Positions 9,218-17,232 of a stretch of DNA of 64,000 nucleotides are shown here, piece by piece; the stretch's first letter is position 1; each line of letters begins with the position of its first letter. The position numbers were made by a program, and so were the translations under genes. The stretch covers positions 434,001 through 498,000 of the forward strand of contig NZ_FZNR01000001.1 in assembly GCF_900188005.1 (NCBI RefSeq), in the 5' to 3' direction. Below the pieces are notes generated by a model, which did not search any database, was not told the origin of the DNA, and saw nothing but the letters and a program-made list of their open reading frames with translations. This DNA is from Actinoplanes regularis. Lineage in GTDB: Bacteria; Actinomycetota; Actinomycetes; Mycobacteriales; Micromonosporaceae.

Positions 9218-10009
9218 ATGGCCGGTTATGGATGGATCAGTTTCACCACCGACTATGGCACCTTCGACGGTTTCGTCGCGGCCTGCCACGGGTCGATCGC
9301 CCGGGTCACGCCGGAGGTTCGCGTGATCGATGTCACACACCATGTGCCGCCCGCCGACGTCATCCGGGGTGCCGCCGTGCTGGCCCAGACCGCGCCCTTC
9401 CTTCCGCCCTCGGTCCATCTCGCGGTGGTCGATCCCGGTGTCGGCACGGCACGTCGCGGAGTGGTCCTGGTCACTCCGAACGGCCTGTTCGTCGGCCCGG
9501 ACAACGGCCTGCTGATCTGGGCCGCCGAGGCGCTCGGCGGGATCACCGCGGCGTTCGAGCTGAACAATAAGGACTGGATGCTCGGCGACGTGTCACGCAC
9601 CTTCCACGGGCGGGACGTGTTCGCCCCGGCCGCGGCCCGGCTCGCGTCGGGCGCGGAACCGGCCGAGGCCGGTCCGGCCGTCGACCCGGCCTCGCTCGTC
9701 CGCCTCCCCGACCCGGTGACCAGCGTCGGCGACGGCTGGATCGAGGCCGAGGTGCTGACCGTGGACCGGTTCGGCAACGTGCAGTTGGCCGCCGGCGGCT
9801 CGATGCTCACCGGCCTCGGCTCGGACCTGACGGTGAACGGCACGGTGCGAGCCCGCCGGGGCGCCACCTTCGCCGACGTCAACGCCGGCGAACTTCTGGT
9901 TTACACCGATTCCGCGGACCAGGTCGCGATCGCGGTGAACAACGGGCGCGCGGTGGTCGTCCTCTCCGTCGTCCCGGGCGACATCGTCCGCATCGCCGAA
10001 CGCCGATAG
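9218..10009 (+). CDS. SAM hydroxide adenosyltransferase (DUF62)
   Basis: The protein of 263 residues splits S-adenosylmethionine into adenosine and methionine using water; the family is related to fluorinase and chlorinase. The N-terminal domain shows TDYG near residue 11, HHVPP, VDPGVG, the loop GPDNGLL and FHGRDVFAPAAA; the C-terminal domain shows DRFGNVQL. The halogenase-specific loop was not recognised, so hydrolysis is more likely than halogenation. An upstream in-frame ATG at 9125 would lie inside the divergent gene, so ATG 9218 is preferred. Physiological role is uncertain. Confidence 0.88.
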   Translation: MAGYGWISFTTDYGTFDGFVAACHGSIARVTPEVRVIDVTHHVPPADVIRGAAVLAQTAPFLPPSVHLAVVDPGVGTARRGVVLVTPNGLFVGPDNGLLIWAAEALGGITAAFELNNKDWMLGDVSRTFHGRDVFAPAAARLASGAEPAEAGPAVDPASLVRLPDPVTSVGDGWIEAEVLTVDRFGNVQLAAGGSMLTGLGSDLTVNGTVRARRGATFADVNAGELLVYTDSADQVAIAVNNGRAVVVLSVVPGDIVRIAERR

Positions 10010-10391
10010 ACCCGGTGGGCGCGACGCCGGCGACGGGTCGCGCTCAAAACCATTCCCTGGTACGACCGATGGAGTCCCGTTCACAGGCCTCGCGGCCTCG
10101 TCCCGTGCGAATCTCGCGCGGCGTGACCCCGGCGTACGACCGCCACGCGCTCCCGGCCGCCGATGAGGACGGGCACGACCCGAGACGCGCGCCGCGACCC
10201 AAGACGCGGTGCCGGCCGAGTCACGACGCAGCTCGAGACGCCAGACGGCCCGAGGCACGACGCGGGCCAAGGCACGACGCGGGCCAAGGCACGACGCGGG
10301 CCAGGCGCATCGCGGGCCAAGGCACGACGGGACGGCCACGGTAGGGCGGACCGGTGAACGAATCCGGTCAAAGCGCGGAAGGATGGTGCTC
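10010..10391. other. Intergenic region with repeats before nei
   Basis: About 380 bases without a credible gene. The central part contains a 17-base tandem repeat (listed separately). The last 20 bases contain GGAAGGA, the ribosome site for the next gene. Open frames run through it only because of base composition. Confidence 0.6.
10254..10337. repeat. 17-bp tandem repeat, five copies
   Basis: Five head-to-tail copies of the unit GGCACGACGCGGGCCAA lie at 10254-10270, 10271-10287, 10288-10303 (one base short), 10304-10320 and 10321-10337. The first two are identical and the last two have drifted. A degenerate lead-in (GACGC..GGCC) extends upstream to about 10200. The nearest gene start is 54 bases downstream. 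Confidence 0.9.
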
Positions 10392-11435
10392 ATGCCGGAA
10401 GGGGACACCGTCTGGAACACCGCGCGCGTCGTCGAGCGCGCCGTGACCGGTGAGGTCCTGACCGGTTCTGACTTCCGGGTGCCGAGACTGGCAACCACCG
10501 ACCTGACCGGGTGGACGGTGGCCGAGTCCGCCAGTCGCGGGAAGCACCTGCTGCTCCGGCTGACCCGCGACGGCCGGGAACCGCACACCCTGCACTCACA
10601 CCTGCGGATGGAGGGCGCCTGGCGGACATACGCGCCGGGTGAGCGCTGGACCGGCCGCCCCGCACACCTGATCCGGGTGGTGCTGCGTACCGCCCGCTCG
10701 GTAGCGGTCGGATACCACCTGCACGACCTCGCGCTGGTGCCGACAGCGGACGAGGGAAGCCTGGTCGGCCATCTGGGGCCCGACCTGCTGGGCCCCGACT
10801 GGGATCCGGCCGAGGCGGTTCGCCGGATCGCCGAGCACCCGGACGCGACAATCGCCGAGGCCCTGCTCGACCAGCGGAATCTGGCCGGTGTAGGCAACCT
10901 CTACAAGGCCGAGACGCTGTTCCTGCGCGGCCTGTGGCCGTGGACCAGGGTTGCCGAGGTCAACGACCTGACCGGGACGGTCGAGCTGGCCCAGCGCCTG
11001 GTCGCGTCGAACCGGGGTCGCTGGACGCAGACCACGACCGGCTCGTTGCGCCGAGGCGAGACCAGTTACGTCTACGGGCGGCGCGCCCAGCCGTGCCGCC
11101 GCTGTGGCACAGCGATCCAGAAGGCCGAGAAGTCACCCGTCCCCGGCGACGGAGAGCTGACCACCGGCTTGCGGGGCCGCAACGACACAGCCCGGGCCAC
11201 CGGCATGCGGGGCCGCGACGACACAGCCCGGGCCACCGGCAGACAGGGCCGCGATGAGACTGCCCGGACCTTCGGCAGACAGGGCCGCAATGACACGGCC
11301 CGGACCACCGGCAGGCAGGACCGGGTCTATCCCCCGGCGGCGGGAAGGATCGGGGAGAAGGCCGAACTGGAGGAGCGGATCACGTACTGGTGCCCGCGCT
11401 GTCAGCCTGCGCCTGCCGCGGCGCCCCCGAGCTGA
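10392..11435 (+). CDS. Nei/Fpg-family DNA glycosylase with split zinc finger
   Basis: This is a base-excision repair glycosylase/AP lyase for oxidised bases, 347 residues, closest to the mycobacterial Nei2 type. It starts MPEGDTVW: the proline after the initiator is the family nucleophile and glutamate 3 the catalytic acid, which fixes ATG 10392. A ribosome site (GGAAGGA) lies 12-18 bases upstream. The helix-two-turn-helix region contains LLDQRNLAGVGNLYKAE. The C-terminal zinc finger has its first pair CRRC at residues 235/238 and second pair CPRC at 334/337, so 95 residues separate the pairs against roughly 16-20 in relatives. Four 12-residue tandem repeats (residues about 257-312) fill that gap. 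The frame is intact. The tail overlaps pspM by 56 bases, tail to tail. Confidence 0.9.
   Translation: MPEGDTVWNTARVVERAVTGEVLTGSDFRVPRLATTDLTGWTVAESASRGKHLLLRLTRDGREPHTLHSHLRMEGAWRTYAPGERWTGRPAHLIRVVLRTARSVAVGYHLHDLALVPTADEGSLVGHLGPDLLGPDWDPAEAVRRIAEHPDATIAEALLDQRNLAGVGNLYKAETLFLRGLWPWTRVAEVNDLTGTVELAQRLVASNRGRWTQTTTGSLRRGETSYVYGRRAQPCRRCGTAIQKAEKSPVPGDGELTTGLRGRNDTARATGMRGRDDTARATGRQGRDETARTFGRQGRNDTARTTGRQDRVYPPAAGRIGEKAELEERITYWCPRCQPAPAAAPPS
11161..11327 (+). repeat. 36-bp in-frame tandem repeats in Nei zinc finger
   Basis: Four full 36-base units (11161-11196, 11197-11232, 11233-11268, 11269-11304) and a 23-base partial unit lie in frame in the glycosylase gene. Each codes for a 12-residue unit of the form TGxRGRxDTARA. 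Units 1 and 2 differ at only two bases, which suggests recent expansion. Confidence 0.92.
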
Positions 11436-12183
11436 ACCGGGCGGTCTGATCCCGTAGCTCGGCCAGCCCTTCGGCGATCCCACGGAGCCGCTCGGCCGCC
11501 TCGACCAGGCCGAAATACGCCGGGTGCCGGGTGTCCGCGACGGGATGCCCGTCCTCGGCCACATAGCTGGCGGCCGCCGCGACCAGTTCCTCATAGGCCT
11601 GAACACCCTCGACGAACTGCTCGGCCAGCGCGGCGTGCGACTGTTCCAGAGTGACCCGTTGGGCGGCCTGTCCGAGCGGGATGGCCCGCTCCACACTGGC
11701 CACCCGCTGCCCCAGGTCCCGCAGCCACTGCTCGGCGGTCGCCGCTTCCAGCGCCGCCGTCTCGCCGGGGCCGGTGAGCCGGCCGGCCAGCGCGAGCATC
11801 GTCGCCGAGGCCTGGTCCATCCGGTCCCAGGCGTCGGCGATCGCCGAGCCACGCAGTGCATACCTGTTCTTCTGGCGGCGGACCTCGTTCAGCACCGTCC
11901 GGCCGACCTGTGTGCGCTCCAGGGCCGCGGTGAACCGCGGGCCGGGCAGGCTGGGCGCGGGGGCGGGCTGACGCTCCAGCTCGCGGAAGTCACGCCACCG
12001 CCAGCGGGCCAGAACCACCGAGGCACCGGCCCCGGCGGCCCAGGCCGCGTCCGCGAGGCCGAGCCCGGAGTACGGCACCAGCACGAGCGTCGCCGCGGTC
12101 AGCCCGCCGCCGAGCACGCTCCAGCGGCGCGCCGACCCGCGCAGCCGCTTGAGCCGACGAAAGTACTTTCCCCGGTCGTCCAC
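11380..12183 (-). CDS. pspM: Phage-shock envelope stress protein PspM
   Basis: The protein of 267 residues has a basic N-terminus (RGKYFRRLKRLRG), two hydrophobic stretches within about residues 21-61, and a long alpha-helical cytosolic part. Position is the main evidence: in mycobacteria the order clgR-pspA-pspM makes a PspA-dependent membrane stress operon in which PspM is the integral membrane partner. Here the same order occurs on one strand, with 30 bases between pspA and pspM. The 3' end overlaps the convergent nei gene by 56 bases. Sequence alone gives only a weak family assignment. Confidence 0.72.
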   Translation of the reverse strand: MDDRGKYFRRLKRLRGSARRWSVLGGGLTAATLVLVPYSGLGLADAAWAAGAGASVVLARWRWRDFRELERQPAPAPSLPGPRFTAALERTQVGRTVLNEVRRQKNRYALRGSAIADAWDRMDQASATMLALAGRLTGPGETAALEAATAEQWLRDLGQRVASVERAIPLGQAAQRVTLEQSHAALAEQFVEGVQAYEELVAAAASYVAEDGHPVADTRHPAYFGLVEAAERLRGIAEGLAELRDQTARFSSGAPRQAQADSAGTST

Positions 12184-12213
12184 GTCCTGCCCTCCCGCCG
12201 CTCAGGATCGAGA

Positions 12214-13077
12214 TCAGCCGGCGGCGGTGGTGTCGCCGCGCTTCTGGTTCATGCTGGCCCGGATCTCGTCGAGCCGCGCGACCCCGGCCGGGTCGGCCGC
12301 CGGCGTGGTGTTCTGCTGGCCGACCGCGGGCTGAGACGCCGCGCCGCCCAGCTTCTCCCCCGCCATGCTGGCCCGGATCTGCTCCAGACGGGACGAGCCG
12401 GCCAGGTCCAGGCTGGACTTCTGCACCTCGAGCATGCGGCCCTCGACCGAGTTGGAGGCCAGCTCGGCACGGCCCATGGCGCTCGCGTACCGCTGCTCGA
12501 TCTTGTCGCGGACCTGGTCCAGCGACGGGGTGTTGCCCGGCGCGGCCAACTGCGACATGGACTCCAGCGACTTGGCCACGGTCTCCTGCATCTTGGCCTG
12601 CTCGAGCTGGCTGAGCAGGCGGGACCGCTCGGCGATGCGCTGCTGGAGCACCATCGCGTTGTTCTCGACCGCCTTGCGGGCCTGCCCGGCGGCGCCGAGC
12701 GCCTGGTCGTGCAGGGTCTTCAGATCCTCCATCGACTGTTCACCGGAGACCAGCTGAGTGGCGAGCGTCTGTGCGGTCTGCTCGTACTTCTGGGCCTCGG
12801 ACTCGTCGCCGGCGGCGCGGGCCCGGTCGGCCAGCACCAGGGCCTGGCGCGCCATGCCCTGCAACTTCTCGACCTCGGACATCTGGCGGGACAGCTTCAT
12901 CTCGAGCTGCCTCTGGTTGCCGATGACGGCGGCGGCCTGCTGGACGAGGGCCTGGTGCTGTCGCTGGGCGTCCTCGATGGCTTGCTGGATCTGCACCTTC
13001 GGATCGGCGTACTCGTCGATCTTCGCGCCGAAGAGCGCCATCATGTAATGCCAGCCCTTGACGAACGGGTTCGCCAT
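12214..13077 (-). CDS. pspA: PspA/IM30-family membrane stress protein
   Basis: A 287-residue helical protein beginning [20 protein letters not shown], with an amphipathic N-terminal helix followed by long coiled-coil regions rich in Q, E, A and K. PspA/IM30 proteins assemble on the inner face of the membrane and limit proton leakage under envelope stress. The C-terminal tail has two similar short motifs, RLEQIRASM and RLDEIRASM, a small internal duplication. ATG 13077 has AGGGGAT upstream; a longer frame to 13152 lacks support. Candidate regulator sites lie 90-150 bases upstream. Confidence 0.9.
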   Translation of the reverse strand: MANPFVKGWHYMMALFGAKIDEYADPKVQIQQAIEDAQRQHQALVQQAAAVIGNQRQLEMKLSRQMSEVEKLQGMARQALVLADRARAAGDESEAQKYEQTAQTLATQLVSGEQSMEDLKTLHDQALGAAGQARKAVENNAMVLQQRIAERSRLLSQLEQAKMQETVAKSLESMSQLAAPGNTPSLDQVRDKIEQRYASAMGRAELASNSVEGRMLEVQKSSLDLAGSSRLEQIRASMAGEKLGGAASQPAVGQQNTTPAADPAGVARLDEIRASMNQKRGDTTAAG

Positions 13078-13288
13078 CTCGCGGTATCCCCTCAATGTCG
13101 CTCGGTCGGTGGCGTCATGGCGAGACCGCTCTCGCCACCAACGCGAAACCATCGTGTCAGCCCGACGCCAGCGGCGTCACGTGACCTACGGGGGATCTCA
13201 GGGTCTCCCCTGGCATCGAGCCTGAGATCGAGGCTACGCCCCTGGGGGCACGCGGGCGAGAGACGTGAAACGGAATCGGGCACACACG
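13078..13288 (-). promoter_or_regulatory. pspA upstream region with two inverted repeats
   Basis: Between the clgR terminator and pspA lie two inverted repeats. GACGCCAGCGGCGTC (13164-13178) has the form CGC-N5-GCG reported for ClgR operators, with one mismatch to the C. glutamicum consensus as I remember it. GATCTCAGG (13194-13202) pairs with CCTGAGATC (13221-13229) across 18 bases. The terminator upstream implies pspA has its own promoter here. Confidence 0.5.
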
Positions 13289-13320
13289 CACCCGGGGAGG
13301 CCGATGGGCCTCCCCGGGTG
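13289..13320 (-). terminator. clgR terminator hairpin
   Basis: Perfect 14-base stem (13289-13302 with 13307-13320) around the loop GATG, 15 bases past the clgR stop. There is no clear T-tract. Confidence 0.75.
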
Positions 13321-13334
13321 GTCAGAAGTCTTCC

Positions 13335-13736
13335 TCAGGCCGCGTAGATCACGTCGCGCTTGGCATTCCGCTTGGTGTGCAGGGTCGCCTTCAGCGGCGA
13401 GTCCTGACGCACCGAGACCGACACCCGGCCGTCCGTCGCGACTTTGCGAACCGGGTCGATGGCTGCCGGGTCGTCGACCGGGACCAGCACGCCCTCCATG
13501 TTCTCCGCCAGCGACAGGGTGCTGCTGACCTCACCGAGCAGCTCGGAGAGACGGGCACCGAGCGCGTCGCAGATGGCCGCGAGAAGCTCGCTGGAGGCTT
13601 CTTTCTGGCCACGCTCGATCTCGGACAGATAACCCAGGCTGACGTTCGCGGCGGTCGACACCTCGCGCAGCGTGCGGTGCTGTCCCTGCCGACGCGCACG
13701 AAGTGCGTCGCCGATAACCCGGCGTAGCAGGACCAT
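13335..13736 (-). CDS. clgR: ClgR-like XRE-family transcriptional regulator
   Basis: The protein of 133 residues has a Cro/CI helix-turn-helix at about residues 14-68: TLREVSTAANVSLGYLSEIE, then a Gly-Gln-Lys-Glu turn and an ASSELLAAICDAL helix. The end VIYAA is a non-polar tail of the kind recognised by ClpP proteases in ClgR. ClgR activates clp protease genes and, in M. tuberculosis, the pspAM operon. ATG 13736 has the strong ribosome site GGAGGAGG. A palindrome lies 61-76 bases upstream. The pgsA/cinA/clgR/pspA order agrees with other actinobacteria. Confidence 0.87.
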   Translation of the reverse strand: MVLLRRVIGDALRARRQGQHRTLREVSTAANVSLGYLSEIERGQKEASSELLAAICDALGARLSELLGEVSSTLSLAENMEGVLVPVDDPAAIDPVRKVATDGRVSVSVRQDSPLKATLHTKRNAKRDVIYAA

Positions 13737-13796
13737 GGCACCTCCTCCTGCGGGCAGGGCCACCGGCAACACGCCGGAGGCTTCCCGCAACCGTAC

Positions 13797-13812
13797 CCGT
13801 CGCGAGCGACGG
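13797..13812 (-). promoter_or_regulatory. Palindrome upstream of clgR
   Basis: CCGTCGC and GCGACGG form a perfect 7-base inverted repeat with a 2-base centre, 61-76 bases before the clgR start. It could be an autoregulatory site, but its half-site spacing (CGC-N2-GCG) differs from the usual ClgR form. Confidence 0.4.
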
Positions 13813-13895
13813 CGACATCCCGCCCCGCCGAATTTCCGGCCGCCACCGGGCACGTCCCGGCCGGACGTTCCAAACCCTTCTAGGCTATTCCCAGG

Positions 13896-14387
13896 TCAGG
13901 CCGGAGCTGGGGCGGTATGCAGGACGTCGGTGAGCAGTTGCAGGACGGCCGTCACACTTTCGGTACGAACCGCCATACGGTTGCCGATCAGTCGCAATTC
14001 GCGCACCTGGCGGCCATTCGGCCCGGCGACGGCCACATAGACCAGCCCGACCGGCTTGCCGTCCTGCGGCTCGGGACCCGCGACACCGGTGGTGGCCAGA
14101 CCCCAATCGGCGCCGCAGCGGGCCCGGGCGCCCTCGGCCAGCGCGGCGGCGACCTCACGGTCGACCGGGCCGCGCTCTTCGAGCAACTCCGCCGGTACGC
14201 CGGCGAGCGCGCTCTTCAACTCGGTCGCGTAGACGACCAGGCCGCCCCGGTAGACCGCGCTCACGCCGGGAATCTCCACGATCGTCGCGGCCACCAGCCC
14301 ACCGGTCAGCGACTCCGCGGTCGCCAGGGTCTCGCGGCGCTCGACCAGGGAGTGCACCGCAGCCGCGGCCGCCACCGACATCTCCAC
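13896..14387 (-). CDS. CinA C-terminal-domain protein (nicotinamide-nucleotide amidase type)
   Basis: The protein of 163 residues corresponds to the CinA C-terminal amidase domain without the N-terminal molybdopterin-like domain. Signature segments are LATAESLTGGLVAATIVEIPG, the TTGVAGPEPQDGKPVGLVYVAV core, and RVAMRTESV-like C-terminal residues (NRMAVRTESVTAVLQLL). This family removes ammonia from nicotinamide mononucleotide to give nicotinic acid mononucleotide in NAD salvage. GTG 14387 has GAGGAG just upstream. It follows pgsA by 17 bases on the same strand. Confidence 0.88.
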   Translation of the reverse strand: MEMSVAAAAAVHSLVERRETLATAESLTGGLVAATIVEIPGVSAVYRGGLVVYATELKSALAGVPAELLEERGPVDREVAAALAEGARARCGADWGLATTGVAGPEPQDGKPVGLVYVAVAGPNGRQVRELRLIGNRMAVRTESVTAVLQLLTDVLHTAPAPA

Positions 14388-14404
14388 CGGGACTCCTCAG
14401 CTGC

Positions 14405-15001
14405 TCACGAGCCGGGCCGAGCGCCCTGCCGCAGTCGCAGGGCCTGGACCACGTAGTCGAAGCCGGTGGCGACGGTGACCAGCAGGGCAGCCCACATCAG
14501 CCACGGGCCGGCCACGTCGACCGGCTCCGGGAAGGGCCAGAGATACCAGGCGATCGCGGCGGTCTGCAGCCCGGTCTTCAGCTTGCCACCCCGGGAGGCC
14601 GGAATGACGCCGTACCGGATCACCCAGAAGCGCAGGGCGGTCACGCCCCACTCCCGGGCCAGCATCACCACCGTGATCCACCAGGGCAGCACGTCGTAGG
14701 CGGAGAGCAGGACCAGCGCGGTGCCGGTCAGCGCCTTGTCCGCGATCGGATCGGCGATCTTGCCGAACGAGGTGACCAGCTGCCATCTGCGGGCGATCCA
14801 GCCGTCCACGAAGTCGGTCGCCGACGCCACGCAGAAGGCCAGGCAGGCACCGACCCGCCAGTCGTGGTCCGTCATCCCGGACGCCACCACCAGGGCCAGG
14901 AAGACCGGGACGAGGATGAGCCGGATCACGGTCAGCGCGTTCGCCGCGTTGTAGAGCGACACCACGCGGGGTGCGGCCACCGGGACCGGCTCGTCGATCA
15001 C
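14405..15001 (-). CDS. pgsA: CDP-alcohol phosphatidyltransferase, PgsA type
   Basis: A 198-residue membrane protein with about five hydrophobic segments and the CDP-alcohol phosphotransferase motif DG-x2-AR-x8-G-x3-D-x3-D, seen here in DGWIARRW followed by [12 protein letters not shown]. It probably joins CDP-diacylglycerol and glycerol-3-phosphate in phosphatidylglycerol synthesis, or makes a related lipid. The start GTG overlaps the rimO stop in the four bases GTGA, implying translational coupling. Confidence 0.87.
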   Translation of the reverse strand: MIDEPVPVAAPRVVSLYNAANALTVIRLILVPVFLALVVASGMTDHDWRVGACLAFCVASATDFVDGWIARRWQLVTSFGKIADPIADKALTGTALVLLSAYDVLPWWITVVMLAREWGVTALRFWVIRYGVIPASRGGKLKTGLQTAAIAWYLWPFPEPVDVAGPWLMWAALLVTVATGFDYVVQALRLRQGARPGS

Positions 15002-16455
15002 CGGTCGACCTGCGCGGCGGAGATCATCTCGGTCGGGACCGCGATCAGGTCGACGCCCTCGGTGCCGGTGACCCGGGCGCGGACCAGGTCACCGGGGCGC
15101 AGTGCGGCCAGGTCGACGCCCTGGTCACCGCCGACCAGCGTGGTGGAGCCGTCGACCTCGGGGGCCTGGTGCTCGGCACGTCCCTCGATCTCACCGTCGT
15201 CGATCGAGTCGACGAGCACCTCGACGACGGTGCCGATCCGGTCCTCGGCGCGCTGGGCGCAGAGCTCCTCGGCGAGCGCGACGATCTTGTCGTACCGCCG
15301 CTTGACGGTGTCGGGGCGGATCTTGCCGGGCAGGCCGGCCGCCTCGGTGCCGTCCTCGTCGCTGTAGTCGAAGACGCCGATCGCGTCGAGCCGGGCCTCG
15401 GTCAGGAAGCGGGCCAGCTCGTCGACGTCCTGCCGGGTCTCGCCGGGGAAGCCGACGATGAAATTGCTCCGGGCGCCGGCCTCGGGGGCCAGGGCGCGGG
15501 CCGAGTCGAGCAGCTCCAGGAAGCGCTCGGTGGAGCCGAAGCGGCGCATCCGGCGCAGCACCGGCTCGCTGGAGTGCTGGAACGACAGGTCGTAGTACGC
15601 CGCGACGCCGGGGGTGGTGGCGATCGCCTCGACCAGGCCGGGCCGGGTCTCGGCGGGCTGCAGGTAGCTGGCGCGGACCCGGACGATGCCGTCGACCGCG
15701 GCGAGCTGCGGCAGCAGCTTCTCCAGCAGGCGCGGGTCGCCGAGATCCTTCCCGTACGACGTGCTGTTCTCACTGACCAGCACCAGCTCCCGGACCCCGG
15801 TCTTGGCCAGCCACTCCGCCTCGGCGAGCAGCTCCTGCGGGTCACGGGAGACGAACGCGCCACGGAACGCCGGGATCGCGCAGAACGCGCAGCGCCGGTC
15901 GCAGCCGCTGGCCAGCTTGAGCGACGCGACCGGGCCGGAGTCGAGCCGGCGGCGCAGCACCTTGCGCAGGTGAGCGGGGGTGTGCTCGTCGACCGTGGCG
16001 TGGCCGGGCACGACCACCTTGGCGGCGCTCCGCTTCACCGGGGTGATCGGGAGCAGCTCGCGGCGGTCCCGCGGGGTGTGCGCGTCGTGTTTCTCACCGG
16101 CCAGCACCCCGTTCAGCCGGGCGGCGATGTCGGTGTAGTCGTCGAAGCCGAGCACCGCGTCGGCCTCGGGCAGGTTCTCGGCGAGATCGCGCCCGTACCG
16201 CTCGGCCATGCAGCCGGCGGCGACCACCTTGGCTCCGGTGTCGGCGGCGGCGAGCAGGGTGTCGATCGAGTCCTGCTTCGCCTTCTCGACGAATCCGCAG
16301 GTGTTGACGAGCACCACGTCGGCCTCGGCCGCATCGGTCCCCACCTCCCAGCCCTCGGCGTCGAGACGGGCGGCGAGCTCTTCCGAGTCGACCTCATTGC
16401 GGGCGCAGCCCAGCGTGAGGAGGGCGACACGGCGAGAAGGAGGAGTTACAGACAC
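14998..16455 (-). CDS. rimO: Ribosomal protein S12 methylthiotransferase RimO
   Basis: A radical-SAM methylthiotransferase of 485 residues that modifies an aspartate of ribosomal protein S12. The N-terminal UPF0004 domain has three cluster cysteines: [12 protein letters not shown] (C17), [13 protein letters not shown] and [10 protein letters not shown]. The radical-SAM domain has [11 protein letters not shown], and the C-terminal TRAM domain follows. [10 protein letters not shown] favours RimO over the tRNA enzyme MiaB. The GTG start at 16455 is preceded by a possible leaderless -10. Confidence 0.92.
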   Translation of the reverse strand: MSVTPPSRRVALLTLGCARNEVDSEELAARLDAEGWEVGTDAAEADVVLVNTCGFVEKAKQDSIDTLLAAADTGAKVVAAGCMAERYGRDLAENLPEADAVLGFDDYTDIAARLNGVLAGEKHDAHTPRDRRELLPITPVKRSAAKVVVPGHATVDEHTPAHLRKVLRRRLDSGPVASLKLASGCDRRCAFCAIPAFRGAFVSRDPQELLAEAEWLAKTGVRELVLVSENSTSYGKDLGDPRLLEKLLPQLAAVDGIVRVRASYLQPAETRPGLVEAIATTPGVAAYYDLSFQHSSEPVLRRMRRFGSTERFLELLDSARALAPEAGARSNFIVGFPGETRQDVDELARFLTEARLDAIGVFDYSDEDGTEAAGLPGKIRPDTVKRRYDKIVALAEELCAQRAEDRIGTVVEVLVDSIDDGEIEGRAEHQAPEVDGSTTLVGGDQGVDLAALRPGDLVRARVTGTEGVDLIAVPTEMISAAQVDR

Positions 16456-16461
16456 TCGCCA

Positions 16462-16467
16462 AGGTTA
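16462..16467 (-). promoter_or_regulatory. Candidate leaderless -10 (TAACCT) of rimO
   Basis: TAACCT is 6 bases before GTG 16455. No ribosome site is seen. Confidence 0.45.
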
Positions 16468-16523
16468 CCGGGCCGTCGCGGAATGCCCGTCCCCCGGACA
16501 GCCGGACTCTAGCGCCAACTCCC

Positions 16524-16537
16524 ATTGACAATACGAT
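16524..16537 (+). promoter_or_regulatory. Leaderless -10 (TACGAT) with overlapping ATTGACAATA
   Basis: TACGAT (16532-16537) is 6 bases before GTG 16544. ATTGACAATA (16524-16533) overlaps it and recurs as ATTGACATTA at 17196-17205, upstream of the next gene, so it may be an operator. Confidence 0.45.
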
Positions 16538-16543
16538 GGCGGG

Positions 16544-17200
16544 GTGACGACTCCGGAAGACCTCGACGATCTCGACGCGCTGGCCAGCCTCGCCGACGGC
16601 GTGCGCCGCCAGGCGTACCGGGTGGTGGCGGACGGGACCGAGCCGGTGGGGCGGGACGAGGTGGCCGAGGCGCTCGGCATCGGGCGCACGCTCGCCGCGT
16701 TCCACCTGGACAAACTCGTCGCCGCCGGGTTGCTCGAGACGTCGTACGCGCGAAGGACGGGCCGGACCGGGCCGGGCGCCGGACGTCCGGCGAAGCTGTA
16801 CCGGGTCGCCGCGGCGGAGCACGCGGTCAGCGTGCCGCCGCGGGCCTATCGCACCGCGGCCGAACTGCTCGCCGAGGCCCTCGAGCAGGCCGGCGCCGAG
16901 AACGTGCTGAACACCGTGGCGCGACACCACGGGCGGCGGGCCGCCGCGGCGGAGGGCGTGCTCGAACTGCTGACCGGGCACGGCTACGCGCCGGCGCCGG
17001 ACGGGCCGGACCGGATCGAGCTGCGCAACTGCCCGTTCCACCGGCTGGCCGAGCAGTTCCCGCCGGTGATCTGCGGCATGAACCTGGCCATGATCGACGG
17101 CCTGCTGGCCGGCGCCGGCCTGGACGGCGAGTGGGCCGCCCGGATGGACGCCGCCCCGGGCCGCTGCTGCGTGACCCTCTCTAAAACTAAAACTGATTGA
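16544..17200 (+). CDS. ArsR/SufR-like regulator, possible Fe-S protein
   Basis: The protein of 218 residues has an N-terminal winged helix (about residues 10-85: GRDEVAEALGIGRTLAAFHLDKLVAAGLLE) and a C-terminal half with cysteines placed as in SufR-type regulators: NCPFH, VICGMN and RCC. SufR proteins bind an iron-sulfur cluster and repress iron-sulfur assembly genes. Relatives in actinobacteria are often only called ArsR or helix-turn-helix. The last 18 bases are AT-rich (SKTKTD at the C-terminus), unlike the rest of the gene. The start GTG fits a leaderless promoter. The next gene on this strand could be its target. Confidence 0.8.
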   Translation: MTTPEDLDDLDALASLADGVRRQAYRVVADGTEPVGRDEVAEALGIGRTLAAFHLDKLVAAGLLETSYARRTGRTGPGAGRPAKLYRVAAAEHAVSVPPRAYRTAAELLAEALEQAGAENVLNTVARHHGRRAAAAEGVLELLTGHGYAPAPDGPDRIELRNCPFHRLAEQFPPVICGMNLAMIDGLLAGAGLDGEWAARMDAAPGRCCVTLSKTKTD

Positions 17201-17232
17201 CATTAGAGCCTGGGGCTGGTGAGACTGGAGTC

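Noticed and set aside
10254-10337. CRISPR array
   Set aside because: Units abut with no spacers and no cas genes are near; it is a plain tandem repeat.
10209-10391. N-terminal extension of the Nei gene
   Set aside because: The catalytic proline must follow the initiator methionine, so the frame before 10392 cannot be part of the protein.
13797-13812. Confident ClgR operator before clgR
   Set aside because: Half-sites are separated by 2 bases rather than the usual 5, so it is listed only as a palindrome.
14971-16512. Long open frame opposite rimO
   Set aside because: Low-complexity composition and no domain; rimO is well supported.
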